Below, piece after piece: positions 1 through 6,770 of a stretch of DNA of 22,785 nucleotides. The stretch spans positions 1-22,785 of the forward strand of contig CAYUJS010000030.1 of assembly GCA_964445105.1 (NCBI GenBank), given 5' to 3'. How positions within the stretch are numbered: the stretch's first letter is position 1; each line of letters opens with the position of its first letter. A program made the translations under genes and the position numbers. This DNA comes from CAWBNS01 sp964445105. Its GTDB lineage: Bacteria > Chlamydiota > Chlamydiia > Chlamydiales > JAJFMA01. The notes below the pieces were generated by a model. That model did no database searches, was not told the DNA's origin, and was given only the letters and a program-made list of their open reading frames with translations.

Positions 1-621
1 AGAGGCATTTTTGCTGCTAAGGGCAAAAATATTTCGGGCGAGTGCATTAAACTCGTCCGTCTCTTGGTGCATCATTCCAGTGCCGTCGGTCTCATGGGAC
101 TCAAGAATGGTCTGGAGTTCTTCACGACTTAAAAAAATCAACTGGTCGCTGACTTTCCCCCCGACGAGCCTATTGGCGAGCGTGCAGATGCCACTGAGGA
201 CATAGGTGATGGGCATCATGGTTCGCGCGGAAAAGTAGACCAGAGGTGCGCCGAGCATAGCCATGTTCACTGCATACCTTCGCGCTGCGAAGATGGGGGC
301 CAGTTCGGCGAAAATCAATACCAGTAACACCTGGGTGATCGGTGCTAGGTTGGGGTTGATTTCCATAGCTGTATAGAGGCGTCGAGAGCACTCCGAACCG
401 ACAATTAGGGCTATATTAACGCCGAAAAGCGTGGTGGCAAATAGACGAGAGGGGTGCTGTAGCAACCAGTTCAACCACTTGGCGCGAAGGCTACCCTTGC
501 TCACATAGTACTGTAGACGGACTCTGTTAAAAGAGACAATGGCCATTTCCATTGAGGTATAGAACGACTCAGCCATGATGCAGGATAGGGTGGCTAAGAT
601 CCACCAGAAGGCGCTATTCAT
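1..621 (-). CDS. CNNM/CorC-type (DUF21) membrane protein, C-terminus beyond window
   Basis: This open frame starts at an ATG at 621 and runs without a stop for 207 codons to the left window edge, so only the N-terminal part is seen. It begins with a hydrophobic segment (MNSAFWWILATLSC), then ExFYTSMEMAIVSFNRVRL, the small-residue, membrane-embedded pattern of DUF21/CNNM domains. Further hydrophobic stretches lie near residues 60-75 and 90-105. After about residue 155 a soluble part begins with SREELQTILESHE, which normally precedes the CBS pair. Its ATG overlaps the stop of the upstream paralogue by 4 bases (ATGA), so the two are translationally coupled. The family is linked to Mg2+/Co2+ transport or efflux; C. 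trachomatis also has a tandem pair annotated as haemolysin-like (CT256/CT257, from memory). The specific substrate is unknown. Confidence 0.85.
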   Translation of the reverse strand, partial: MNSAFWWILATLSCIMAESFYTSMEMAIVSFNRVRLQYYVSKGSLRAKWLNWLLQHPSRLFATTLFGVNIALIVGSECSRRLYTAMEINPNLAPITQVLLVLIFAELAPIFAARRYAVNMAMLGAPLVYFSARTMMPITYVLSGICTLANRLVGGKVSDQLIFLSREELQTILESHETDGTGMMHQETDEFNALARNIFALSSKNAS

Positions 622-1868
622 CGCTTCTCCTCAGCCGTCGGAAGTTTGCGTACATAGATGCGTCGGAGGCGATTGGGGTCTGCAGCTAACACTTGAAATA
701 AAAACTCTGGCGTCTGGTGCTTGGCGCCGCTCTTGGGGATGCCGCCCATCTGCTCTATGAGCCAGCCACTTAACGTGACCATGTTGTTTTGGCTTTCTAA
801 GGCAACGCCGAAAAATTCTTCAAAATCGGACAATTCCAGTTTACCGCTTGCGATGATCACACCCTCTCCTGCGGCGGTGTAGTGGGCGCTCTCGTCTCTT
901 CGGTCGGAGATTTCTCCGATGACGACCTCTACCAAATCTTCGCGCGTGATGAGCCCCACGATATTGCCATATTCGTCTACCACAAGAGCGGTCTCTTCAT
1001 CGCGTTCGTCCAGCTGGCGGAGCAATTGGTCTGCATGGCTGCTTTCTGGCACAAAAAAAGGCTTGTGTAGGTGTGGATGCAGGTCGGTCGGCTGATGGAT
1101 TTGGTCGCGATTTAGGAAAAAATCCAGGTTATGGATTACTCCTAGGATGTTTTGGAGGTCCCCATCACAAACGGGTATGCGTGAAAGTTCTTTATCCACG
1201 AAAAGCGACAGCAGGGCCGAAAGGGGATCTTGGATATCGTATTGCAGCACATCTTCCCGGGGCTGCATTAGTTCTTTTACCGTCGCTTCTTGTAGGTCTA
1301 GGTAGCCATTGACTAGCTCTGCTTCCTGTTTGTTGAGGACGCCGTAGGCTTCCGAGGTCTTGAGAACGTGGTGTAGCTCTTCACGGGAAACGTCAGACTC
1401 TTTCTTGAGAAAAAAGAACATCACACGCGAGATAGGCCCAGCCACGGCCAGAATAGATTGGCGGACCGGCGCTACAAATTTCTCTATCGCAGACACGGTA
1501 GGTGCTACCATATAGGAGACGGCCGCATTATTGTTCATCGCGATGTATTTGGGAATAATTTCGCCCAGTACCAGGGTCAGCAGTAGCGGCACGCCAATCT
1601 GAAGTACCCATCCCCCATCTGCAAAAAGCACCGAAGAGGTGTTTTGGAGGAGAATATTAACTGTAATGTTGATGCCAAACAAAGTGACAAATAGCTCGCG
1701 GGGCCGGTTGGCTAAATTTGCGATCAGCCGCCGCCTCGGATCTTTATCTAATCGATAGGTGCGCAGCGTCATGGGAGAGAGTGAAAAAAGAGCGATCTCT
1801 GAGCCAGCGGCAAATGCTGCGCCGAGGGTCAGCAGGACAAGTAAAAGGACAAGGCAAAGGGAGATCAT
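618..1868 (-). CDS. CNNM/CorC family membrane protein with DUF21, CBS pair and CorC_HlyC domain
   Basis: A 416-residue protein with full CNNM/CorC architecture. Residues 1-180 form the DUF21 transmembrane domain: an N-terminal helix MISLCLVLLLVLLTLG, then AAGSEIALFSLSP, and VLGEIIPKYIAMNN near residue 105, typical of the family. Residues about 195-315 form two CBS domains (KELMQPREDVLQYD; ALVVDEYGNIVGLITREDLVE), which bind adenine nucleotides in relatives. Residues about 330-405 match the C-terminal CorC_HlyC transporter-associated domain (GWLIEQMGGIPKSG). The family is implicated in Mg2+/Co2+ homeostasis; older annotations say haemolysin, which is poorly supported. The start ATG overlaps the stop of the preceding small membrane gene by 4 bases, and its own stop overlaps the next paralogue in the same way. 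Confidence 0.92.
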   Translation of the reverse strand: MISLCLVLLLVLLTLGAAFAAGSEIALFSLSPMTLRTYRLDKDPRRRLIANLANRPRELFVTLFGINITVNILLQNTSSVLFADGGWVLQIGVPLLLTLVLGEIIPKYIAMNNNAAVSYMVAPTVSAIEKFVAPVRQSILAVAGPISRVMFFFLKKESDVSREELHHVLKTSEAYGVLNKQEAELVNGYLDLQEATVKELMQPREDVLQYDIQDPLSALLSLFVDKELSRIPVCDGDLQNILGVIHNLDFFLNRDQIHQPTDLHPHLHKPFFVPESSHADQLLRQLDERDEETALVVDEYGNIVGLITREDLVEVVIGEISDRRDESAHYTAAGEGVIIASGKLELSDFEEFFGVALESQNNMVTLSGWLIEQMGGIPKSGAKHQTPEFLFQVLAADPNRLRRIYVRKLPTAEEKR

Positions 1869-2236
1869 AGGGTAGGTTCGAACAGCACTTTGATTTGCCC
1901 TTGAGGGACAAGTCCTATCTCTTGCATTAGAAGCAGCTCTATGTAGGCGGAGTTGCCTCTGGAGGCAATTTCACGTTCTAACCGGTTCCGTTCAAACAGT
2001 GCGTCTATGCGCTGGGTCTGCAGCTGTTCCCAATGGGTATTCAAGGCTACGTATTCGTCATGGCGCCGTTTGGTTGCGCGCTCGTAAATCATGTAGCTGA
2101 GCAACAGAAACAGTGCGACCCACCAAAAGCGTACGGCGAGGCGTTCGATAGCGCGAACCCAAGGTGAACGGGCGTAATCTAGAGGCTGTTGTCTATACAT
2201 GCGTTCTAATGTGCTGGGAGACGGTTTTTTTTTCAA
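1865..2236 (-). CDS. small single-pass membrane protein, FtsB/DivIC-like
   Basis: A 123-residue protein. Residues 1-33 are basic and cytoplasmic-like, residues about 36-49 (FWWVALFLLLSYMI) form one transmembrane helix, and residues 55-95 are a charged heptad-like region compatible with a coiled coil. The tail QEIGLVPQGQIKVLFE resembles the conserved end of FtsB/DivIC (LGLV-PGE-x-hydrophobic). I infer a bitopic divisome protein; this is a topology and motif argument only. The frame opens at a TTG (2236) directly followed by a run of nine A residues. Two ATG codons at 2249-2244 sit in another frame and would join this frame if the run were one base shorter. A later in-frame ATG lies at codon 13. 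The stop overlaps the downstream CorC-like start (ATGA), so the gene heads a three-gene cluster. Confidence 0.65.
   Translation of the reverse strand: MKKKPSPSTLERMYRQQPLDYARSPWVRAIERLAVRFWWVALFLLLSYMIYERATKRRHDEYVALNTHWEQLQTQRIDALFERNRLEREIASRGNSAYIELLLMQEIGLVPQGQIKVLFEPTL
2225..2233 (-). repeat. A9 homopolymer at the start of the FtsB-like gene
   Basis: Nine consecutive A residues on the coding (minus) strand, just after the TTG codon at 2236. Upstream ATG-ATG at 2249-2244 is out of frame by one base and reads MMSTLEKKT; with eight A residues it would read MMSTLEKKPSPSTLE and enter the gene. The tract could be a slippage site, a sequencing error or chance. Confidence 0.6.
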
Positions 2237-2429
2237 GGGTGGACATCATTTTTCCGCAATTCGTACTCTCGCTGATAAAAGCGAAAAATTCTTTTCTTTT
2301 AGTGGGGGGCTGTTGAGGTTAGGGTAGTTTCCTCTCGCAGACCTGCTCGCGCGGCTCAAACGGGCCGCTGGCCGCGGGCCGCTTGGGCATGAAGCTTTAG
2401 GTGGCGTCGACATCGGTGATCGTTGGCTG

Positions 2430-2790
2430 ATTGCGCGTAGCTGCTCCTTTAAAGTAGGCAAATGGGTGCGCGCGGGTTTCCCGGATGGTATCTGAATCCA
2501 CGCCGAAATACTCATGGATTAGGAAGTTCCTCATTGCTGCCATTTGCTTCCAGAGGGATATGAGGGTGAGATTGCTGAATTGAGCGTGGAATACAGTTGC
2601 TTGCCTCTCCGATAACCTCGAAATTCCGGATCACGGCATCGACCACAAGCTCGTTTTTTTTGAGCTCTAAGGCAGACATGTCTTCTAGGTAGCTTTCGAT
2701 TTTATCTATAGCGTGTAGAATATCCGTGACACGGAAAGCCCAGTTTTTAGAAGGTCTGCTTTGCTTCATCGAGAATTCTTTTTTTAATGC
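2430..2790 (-). pseudogene. HEPN (DUF86-like) toxin segment broken by two frameshifts
   Basis: HEPN-like sequence begins in the frame of the 186-aa reading frame (KNWAFRVTDILHAIDKIESYL ... AVIRNFEVIGEA), then switches frame twice. Around 2551-2557 the pattern expected after HPHIP continues in a second frame as WKQMAAMRNFLIHEYFGVD, which carries the RX4HXY catalytic motif (RNFLIHEY) of the HEPN toxins paired with MNT proteins. Around 2464-2466 it jumps to a third frame as HLPTLKEQLRAI, the normal end of the domain. Each shift is explained by one extra base in a short G/C run. The toxin therefore cannot be made intact unless these are sequencing errors. Coordinates of the remnant end are approximate. 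Confidence 0.75.
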
Positions 2791-3072
2791 AGGGTGCAGA
2801 GCTCGCTCGCTAACTAGGTCTACCTTACAATTGAGGATATCTTCCAGGTAGAATTTTAGTTCCGCAAAGACGAAAAGTCCTTTTGTTGCATCAAAATCAA
2901 CGAGGAGATCGATGTCGCTGGTTTCGGTTTCTGCCTGTCTGGCGGTGGAGCCGAAAACCGTCAGATGCCGAGTTCCCAAGCTGGATAGATGCTTTCGATG
3001 CGAAATAAGAACTGTTTTAGCCGTATCGAGTCTAACGCTCACATTCCCATCTTGCTGTCGAAGAGCCGTCAA
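2512..3072 (-). CDS. MNT-type nucleotidyltransferase (antitoxin) running into truncated HEPN domain
   Basis: A 186-codon frame. Residues about 11-100 are a minimal nucleotidyltransferase: GSTAR at 41-45, the metal-binding D-x-D (DIDLLVDF, 53 and 55) and a third acidic residue in KVDLV (D85). In MNT-HEPN pairs this enzyme adds AMP to the HEPN ribonuclease and silences it. From residue about 109 the same frame continues into the first 60-65 residues of a HEPN domain and stops at a frameshift before the RX4HXY motif. MNT and HEPN are usually separate overlapping genes, so the fusion may be natural or another scar. The frame opens at TTG; a GTG at 3042 (VSVRLDTAKTVLISHRKHL) fits the family start better. 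Probably a non-functional remnant. Confidence 0.7.
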   Translation of the reverse strand: MTALRQQDGNVSVRLDTAKTVLISHRKHLSSLGTRHLTVFGSTARQAETETSDIDLLVDFDATKGLFVFAELKFYLEDILNCKVDLVSERALHPALKKEFSMKQSRPSKNWAFRVTDILHAIDKIESYLEDMSALELKKNELVVDAVIRNFEVIGEASNCIPRSIQQSHPHIPLEANGSNEELPNP

Positions 3073-3222
3073 GTCAAGTGCTTTAAGCGTTCAGCAAGAA
3101 AAAGGTGCTAAAAATTAGCGCTTATTACGCGTCTGCTCCCGCCCAGAAAAGAGGTCCGCTGTACACCCAGGCTAGCTCCGCTCGCCAGCTTGACAGTGGG
3201 CCAAGGCCAATGACGCTCTTAG
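3073..3222. other. intergenic, no gene seen
   Basis: Between the MNT frame and the MITE-like element I see no convincing reading frame, RNA or strong hairpin. It presumably holds the 5' region of the MNT gene and the old insertion site. Confidence 0.5.
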
Positions 3223-3276
3223 CCCAAGTTCAGTGATTCTCCGGGGAGAGGTTGCAGATTCGTCACTACAAATTGA
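3223..3276 (+). repeat. left terminal inverted repeat of the MITE
   Basis: Pairs with 3593-3646 on the opposite strand. Mismatches are confined to a GGG/AGT triplet near 3243-3245, one position near 3262 and the inner end. Confidence 0.85.
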
Positions 3277-3592
3277 ATAAATCGGCTTTTTTAGAGCCTA
3301 GAATTAACGTGGGCTGGGCTTATTTCGAGAGCTTTTTTACACGCATGCCCTTTCATTTCATCTTTTTAGATTTAAGAAAACAAAAATAAAAATCTATTAA
3401 AATTTACCTCTGTGAGCATTTAATTTTCTTAAAGCACTAATAATAAGAGTTTTAAAAATTAAAAATAAAAATAGAACTAGTGTTAGAATTTATCTCTGAT
3501 AAGTTGTTGGTTTTCTGCTTTTACCATTACCTCTTACTTTAGGCTAAGGATTGCTGTCCTCAATTTTGGGGTCTAGAAAAGCGGCCATTTAA

Positions 3593-3646
3593 CCGATTTG
3601 TAGTGGCGAATCTGCAACCTCTCACTGGAGAATCACTGAACTTGGG
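3593..3646 (-). repeat. right terminal inverted repeat of the MITE
   Basis: Inverted copy of 3223-3276. The outer edge is followed by the TTAG duplication at 3647-3650. Confidence 0.85.
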
Positions 3647-3788
3647 TTAGCGAATTACCACTGTGACGCGATATGTATGAAAGAGGGGCTCATGGCCGTC
3701 TCTAGTCGGGTAGTGCATACTTACCCGCAGATTGTGGAGCGGCCGTTCTATTGCTGATGCCTGGCGAGAAGTTCTTAGGTATTCGAAA
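3647..3788. other. intergenic, no gene seen
   Basis: Spacer between the MITE and the tRNA 3' end. No reading frame or intrinsic terminator for the tRNA was recognised. Confidence 0.45.
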
Positions 3789-3872
3789 TGCTCGGAGACG
3801 GACTCGAACCGTCACGCCCTTGCGAGCAAGGGATTTTAAGTCCCTAGTGTCTACCGATTTCACCATCCGAGC
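3789..3872 (-). tRNA. tRNA-Leu (anticodon UAA)
   Basis: Read on the minus strand, the acceptor stem pairs GCTCGGA (5' end at 3872) with TCCGAGC, followed by discriminator A at 3789. The D arm is TGGTGAAATCGGTAGACA, the anticodon arm is AGGGACTTAAAATCCCT with anticodon TAA, a long class II variable arm (TGCTCGCAAGGGCGT) follows, and the T arm is GACGGTTCGAGTCCGTC. The long variable arm and A at the discriminator position are as expected for tRNA-Leu. It is 84 nt long, and CCA is not encoded after the discriminator. Confidence 0.96.
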
Positions 3873-3887
3873 GGAAATGGAATACGT

Positions 3888-3916
3888 AGGATATTTCGAG
3901 TCGTCTTTTGGGTCAA
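3888..3916 (-). promoter_or_regulatory. sigma-70-type promoter of tRNA-Leu
   Basis: On the minus strand there is a -35 TTGACC (3916-3911, 5/6 to consensus), an exact 17-base spacer and a -10 TATCCT (3893-3888, 4/6). The tRNA 5' end lies 15 bases after the -10 box, leaving a very short leader. Confidence 0.7.
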
Positions 3917-4169
3917 CCGATATTTAGCGGGAGCCAGGGCAAAGAAAACTAGAACAAATTTTTGCTCGCCAACAATACCCTGGATGGGTGGGACGAACAG
4001 GTCTCAATGCAGGTTCAGGCTTGCCTTGAGAGCAGTTTTTCGGGGTTGATCGAGTCGCTTCACGAAGAGGCCTCGCGAGCAGGGGCTAGTTGGTCGCGGG
4101 CCGCGTGTCATGATCGATCAGAAAGTTGTTCTAATTTTGTGTGCCCCGAGCGGGAGCTGCTGTAGAAGA
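3917..4169. other. intergenic, no supported gene
   Basis: Between the tRNA promoter and the hairpin at 4170. A 67-codon plus-strand frame at 3962-4165 has no clear ribosome-binding site or family resemblance and is not called. Confidence 0.45.
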
Positions 4170-4196
4170 GGTGCCCATCGCTAAGCGATGAGCACC
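4170..4196 (-). terminator. hairpin downstream of the 268-aa gene
   Basis: The arms GGTGCCCATCGC and GCGATGAGCACC (12 positions, one of them not a Watson-Crick pair) close a TAA loop, 6 bases after the stop of the gene at 4203-5009. On the minus strand the stem is followed by pyrimidine-rich CTCTTCT rather than a clean T-run, so it may be a weak terminator or an mRNA-stabilising hairpin. Confidence 0.5.
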
Positions 4197-4202
4197 GTGC
4201 TG

Positions 4203-5009
4203 TTACTCTTCGCTGACAGTTTCTTGTTGGTCTTGTTCGGCGTCAGGTGCTGTTTCTTCACTTTTGCTTTCGTTGACTTCTACTTCATTGCGAGGCAGGA
4301 AGACGCCGCGGAAGCTTTCATCTTCGCGGTATCTTTCGAGAGTCTCGGAGATGAGGCGCGCAGGAGGGGGCAGCATGGTCGAAAAAGGAGGCGGGATATC
4401 GCGTCTTTCTTCTTCGTCGTAGGCCCGAGGGTGTGGCAAAGGCAAGGGTTCGTTGGCTTCTTCTGCCAGAACGTCTTCATAGTTATCGGACGCAAGCTCT
4501 TCGTCTGTCTTGCCAGTAGCGTCATCGCGACCGCGTCCGCGGCGGCGGCCATGGCGACGGCGTTCGCGTTTCTTGTCGGTTGCCTTAACGTCAGCTTTGG
4601 CCTTTGCGCTGGCTTCTTCTTCGTTAAGGAGGGTGGCCTCTGGCCTTTCTAGTGGGGCATCTGATTTCGCGCGCCCGCCACCAATCTTGATCGTGCGGTC
4701 TACGCCTACATTTTTCAGCACCATACGTGTTTCGCGTACTTCTAGGACTTCGTAGTCTGAAACGGGGACCATAAAGGACTTAGGCCTTTCTAGGGAGCGG
4801 TAAAAGAGAAAATTACTGAAAGAGACCACTTCTAGGGAATCAACAAAAAATTCTTCCTGTGCAACGCCTTTGCTGCTTCTTATAACCAGTTTGCACCCTT
4901 CTTTAGGGGTGATAATGCTTTCGATAATGGGTTGTCGTGTAAAATCCAAGGGATCATTCCAATCGTTAAATGGTTTCCGGTAGCTGCTGCCGGTGTGCGG
5001 GTATCCCAA
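4203..5009 (-). CDS. hypothetical protein with basic RNA-binding-like patch and acidic tail
   Basis: A 268-codon frame of unrecognised family. Residues 1-115 look folded (mixed hydrophobic, e.g. EGCKLVIRSSKG, EFFVDSLEVVSFSNFLFY). Residues 130-165 are Ala/Lys/Arg-rich with a strong Arg patch (KKRERRRHGRRRGRGR, 146-161). The rest is Pro/Glu-rich, ending in an acidic tail. The Arg patch suggests nucleic-acid or ribosome binding, which is inference. It lies directly after gapA, where C. trachomatis has the hypothetical gene CT504 (from memory), so it may be the positional counterpart. The start is unclear: only TTG at 5009 or ATT at 5024 are in frame. An ATG at 5044 with a purine-rich upstream region (AAGGATTAAGAGG) is in another frame, hinting at a frameshift or a non-standard start. 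Confidence 0.75.
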   Translation of the reverse strand: MGYPHTGSSYRKPFNDWNDPLDFTRQPIIESIITPKEGCKLVIRSSKGVAQEEFFVDSLEVVSFSNFLFYRSLERPKSFMVPVSDYEVLEVRETRMVLKNVGVDRTIKIGGGRAKSDAPLERPEATLLNEEEASAKAKADVKATDKKRERRRHGRRRGRGRDDATGKTDEELASDNYEDVLAEEANEPLPLPHPRAYDEEERRDIPPPFSTMLPPPARLISETLERYREDESFRGVFLPRNEVEVNESKSEETAPDAEQDQQETVSEE

Positions 5010-5173
5010 TGGATAGAAACGAATGAGTACCTGTTTGAGGTCATCCTCTTAATCCTTTTTTACCTGAGAACTGTGCCACACGTCTCGCCCTCAACATGGC
5101 TGGAGGGTCATCAACGCGGTGTTGCGGTCTAGCATACAAAGGGCACTGGGTTCCCGTAGTTTGGTAGCAGCGG

Positions 5174-6208
5174 TTAACTTTTTTCTGCGTGAACGACGGC
5201 GGGTTCTTTCGAGGCCATAAAGGCTGCGAGGTCTACCACACGGGCTGCATAGCCCATTTCGTTATCGTACCAGGCAATAATTTTATAAAATTTACTGTTT
5301 AGGGCGATGCCGGCCCCTTTATCGAATATGGCTGAACTGGTATTGCCAATGAAGTCACTGGACACAACTTCTTCGTCACAATATTCGAGAATTCCTTTCA
5401 TCTCTTCCTCGGAAGCACGCTTCATAGCCTTACAAATTTCTTCATAAGAGGTGTCTCTGGAGAGCTTGACGGTGAGGTCGACTACCGATACATCTACGGT
5501 AGGGACTCTCAGGGCCATGCCGGTGAGTTTTCCTTCGATCTGTGGGATAGCTAAAGCGACTGCCCTAGCAGCACCGGTCGAGGAGGGTATAATATTTTGG
5601 CTTGCGCCTCTCCCGCCGCGCCAGTCCTTTCTAGAAGGACCGTCTACGATAGGTTGAGTAGCGGTGACCGAATGTATAGTCGTCATCAAGCCCTCTTCGA
5701 TACCAAAATTGTCGAGCAGCACCTTAGTGATGAGCGCTAGGCAATTCGTGGTACAGGAGGCGTTGGAGACAATGTGATCGGCTTTAGGGTTATAGGTTAA
5801 ATGATTTACTCCCACGACAAAAGTGGGTATATTGTCTTTAGCTGGCGCCGAGATGATGACTCTTCTTGCGCCTGCTTGTAAATGTTTTGCCGCTCCAGCC
5901 CTATCGGTAAACAATCCGGTCGCCTCGATGACGGAATCGATACCTAGTTGTTTCCAAGGGAGTTGAGTGGGATCTTTTTGCTGATATACCTGAATCGTCT
6001 TTCCGTTCACAATCAGCGTGTCCCCGTGGGCTTCTACAGTGCCGGGAAATCGTCCGTGAGTGGAATCGTATTTAAGTAGGTAAGCTAAGTTGTCTGAGGG
6101 CACGAGATCATTGATGGCAACCACTTGTAGATCAGCACGTTGAGCGGCTAGGCGTAGTACAAGACGGCCAATGCGCCCAAATCCGTTGATTGCGATCTTC
6201 AATGCCAT
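5174..6208 (-). CDS. gapA: glyceraldehyde-3-phosphate dehydrogenase
   Basis: A 344-residue GAPDH that converts glyceraldehyde-3-phosphate, NAD(P)+ and phosphate to 1,3-bisphosphoglycerate in cytosolic glycolysis. The N-terminus MALKIAINGFGRIGRLVLR is the Rossmann dinucleotide-binding motif. The catalytic cysteine is C152 in SNASCTTNCLA, and the C-terminus has IIAWYDNEMGYAARVVDL. I prefer the ATG at 6208 over an upstream in-frame ATG at 6220, because GGAGGT lies 5 bases before it (and inside the longer reading) and known proteins start at this point. The gene follows rplQ, as in Chlamydia, but has a terminator and its own promoter in the 120-base gap, so it is probably transcribed independently of the ribosomal operon. 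Confidence 0.97.
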   Translation of the reverse strand: MALKIAINGFGRIGRLVLRLAAQRADLQVVAINDLVPSDNLAYLLKYDSTHGRFPGTVEAHGDTLIVNGKTIQVYQQKDPTQLPWKQLGIDSVIEATGLFTDRAGAAKHLQAGARRVIISAPAKDNIPTFVVGVNHLTYNPKADHIVSNASCTTNCLALITKVLLDNFGIEEGLMTTIHSVTATQPIVDGPSRKDWRGGRGASQNIIPSSTGAARAVALAIPQIEGKLTGMALRVPTVDVSVVDLTVKLSRDTSYEEICKAMKRASEEEMKGILEYCDEEVVSSDFIGNTSSAIFDKGAGIALNSKFYKIIAWYDNEMGYAARVVDLAAFMASKEPAVVHAEKS

Positions 6209-6234
6209 GGTAACCTCCACGTGCTGTCGAAGCG

Positions 6235-6263
6235 ATCATAATCGACTGCGATTGTAAAGTAAA
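6235..6263 (-). promoter_or_regulatory. sigma-70-type promoter of gapA
   Basis: The minus strand has -35 TTTACT (6263-6258, 4/6), a 17-base spacer and -10 TATGAT (6240-6235, 5/6), downstream of the rplQ terminator and about 27 bases ahead of the gapA ATG. Confidence 0.55.
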
Positions 6264-6272
6264 GTATGAACC

Positions 6273-6323
6273 TAAAAAAAAGTGACAGATTGTGAAGGAT
6301 TTAACGTTCGCTATCTGTCACTT
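6273..6323 (-). terminator. rho-independent terminator after rplQ
   Basis: The perfect 11-bp stem AAGTGACAGAT / ATCTGTCACTT (6323-6313 with 6290-6280) with a 22-base loop is followed on the minus strand by a T8 run that overlaps the last stem pair. It sits 8 bases after the rplQ stop and ends the ribosomal superoperon. Confidence 0.85.
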
Positions 6324-6331
6324 GGATTCGT

Positions 6332-6760
6332 TTAATCAGCGAGATACTCGATGATGCAAGTCTGGGCGTTATCGCCTTGGCGATACCCGCTCTTAATGAT
6401 GCGAGTGTACCCGCCTTGGCGATCAACGAACCTGGGTCCCAGCTCACCGAATAGCTTACCGATCACATTTCTGTCGGTATTATAGGCTGAATGGTCGCCT
6501 GTCTTGGCGGCTCGAGCTTCTTTTGGTGTGAGGCTGTTATAGCAGATCATTAGGTCGCCAATAGCGCGACGGCGGCTGTGTAGGCTATTTTCCTTAGCCA
6601 GGGTAATCAGCCCATCGGCATGCCGACGGAGCTCTTTTGCCTTAGCTACGGTAGTTTCGATGCGCTCGTGGCTTACAAGTGCCTTGAGCATGTTTGCAAA
6701 CATACAGCGACGATGTGCAGAAGTACGGCCAAGTTTAACGGTGTTTTTACGATGTCTCAT
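6332..6760 (-). CDS. rplQ: 50S ribosomal protein L17
   Basis: A 142-residue bL17 of the large ribosomal subunit, which sits near the peptide exit tunnel. The N-terminus MRHRKNTVKLGRTSAHRR is diagnostic, followed by ANMLKALVSHERIETTVAKAKELRR and the conserved C-terminal GGYTRIIKSGYRQGDNA. It ends with IIEYLAD, slightly longer than the ~117-130 residues of many homologues. It follows rpoA by 10 bases and is the last gene before the strong terminator. Confidence 0.97.
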   Translation of the reverse strand: MRHRKNTVKLGRTSAHRRCMFANMLKALVSHERIETTVAKAKELRRHADGLITLAKENSLHSRRRAIGDLMICYNSLTPKEARAAKTGDHSAYNTDRNVIGKLFGELGPRFVDRQGGYTRIIKSGYRQGDNAQTCIIEYLAD

Positions 6761-6770
6761 GATGTTCCGC

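Larger units (their letters stand above)
3223..3646. mobile_element. MITE-like element with ~50-bp terminal inverted repeats
   Basis: Starting at 3223 (CCCAAGTTCAGTGATTCTCC) and, on the other strand, at 3646, the two ends match as inverted repeats over about 50-55 bases with only a few mismatches: the first 20 bases are identical, then GAGAGGTTGCAGATTCG, then CACTACAAAT. The element is immediately bracketed by the direct repeat TTAG (3219-3222 and 3647-3650), a 4-bp target duplication. The 424-bp body is AT-rich and has no open frame, so it must depend on a transposase elsewhere. The TTAG duplication fits the YTAR target of the IS5 subgroup, but the end sequence itself was not recognised, so the family is open. 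Confidence 0.85.

Noticed and set aside
2362..2382. Three tandem GGCCGC-containing 7-mers
   Set aside because: Too short to call as a repeat element; probably GC-rich spacer.
2246..2515. 89-codon minus-strand frame after the MNT frame as an independent gene
   Set aside because: Its first part is the displaced end of the HEPN domain and the rest is low-complexity Ser/Pro/Arg translation of GC-rich spacer.
3962..4165. 67-codon plus-strand frame in the intergenic strip
   Set aside because: No recognisable family, weak initiation context, and it ends just before the terminator hairpin of the opposite-strand gene.
4188..4652. 154-codon plus-strand hydrophobic frame
   Set aside because: Antisense to the Arg/Glu-rich end of the 268-aa gene; the complement of such codons reads as hydrophobic residues by chance.
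5049..5173. Terminator after gapA
   Set aside because: No stem followed by a T-run was found in the gap to the next gene, so gapA and the 268-aa gene may be cotranscribed.
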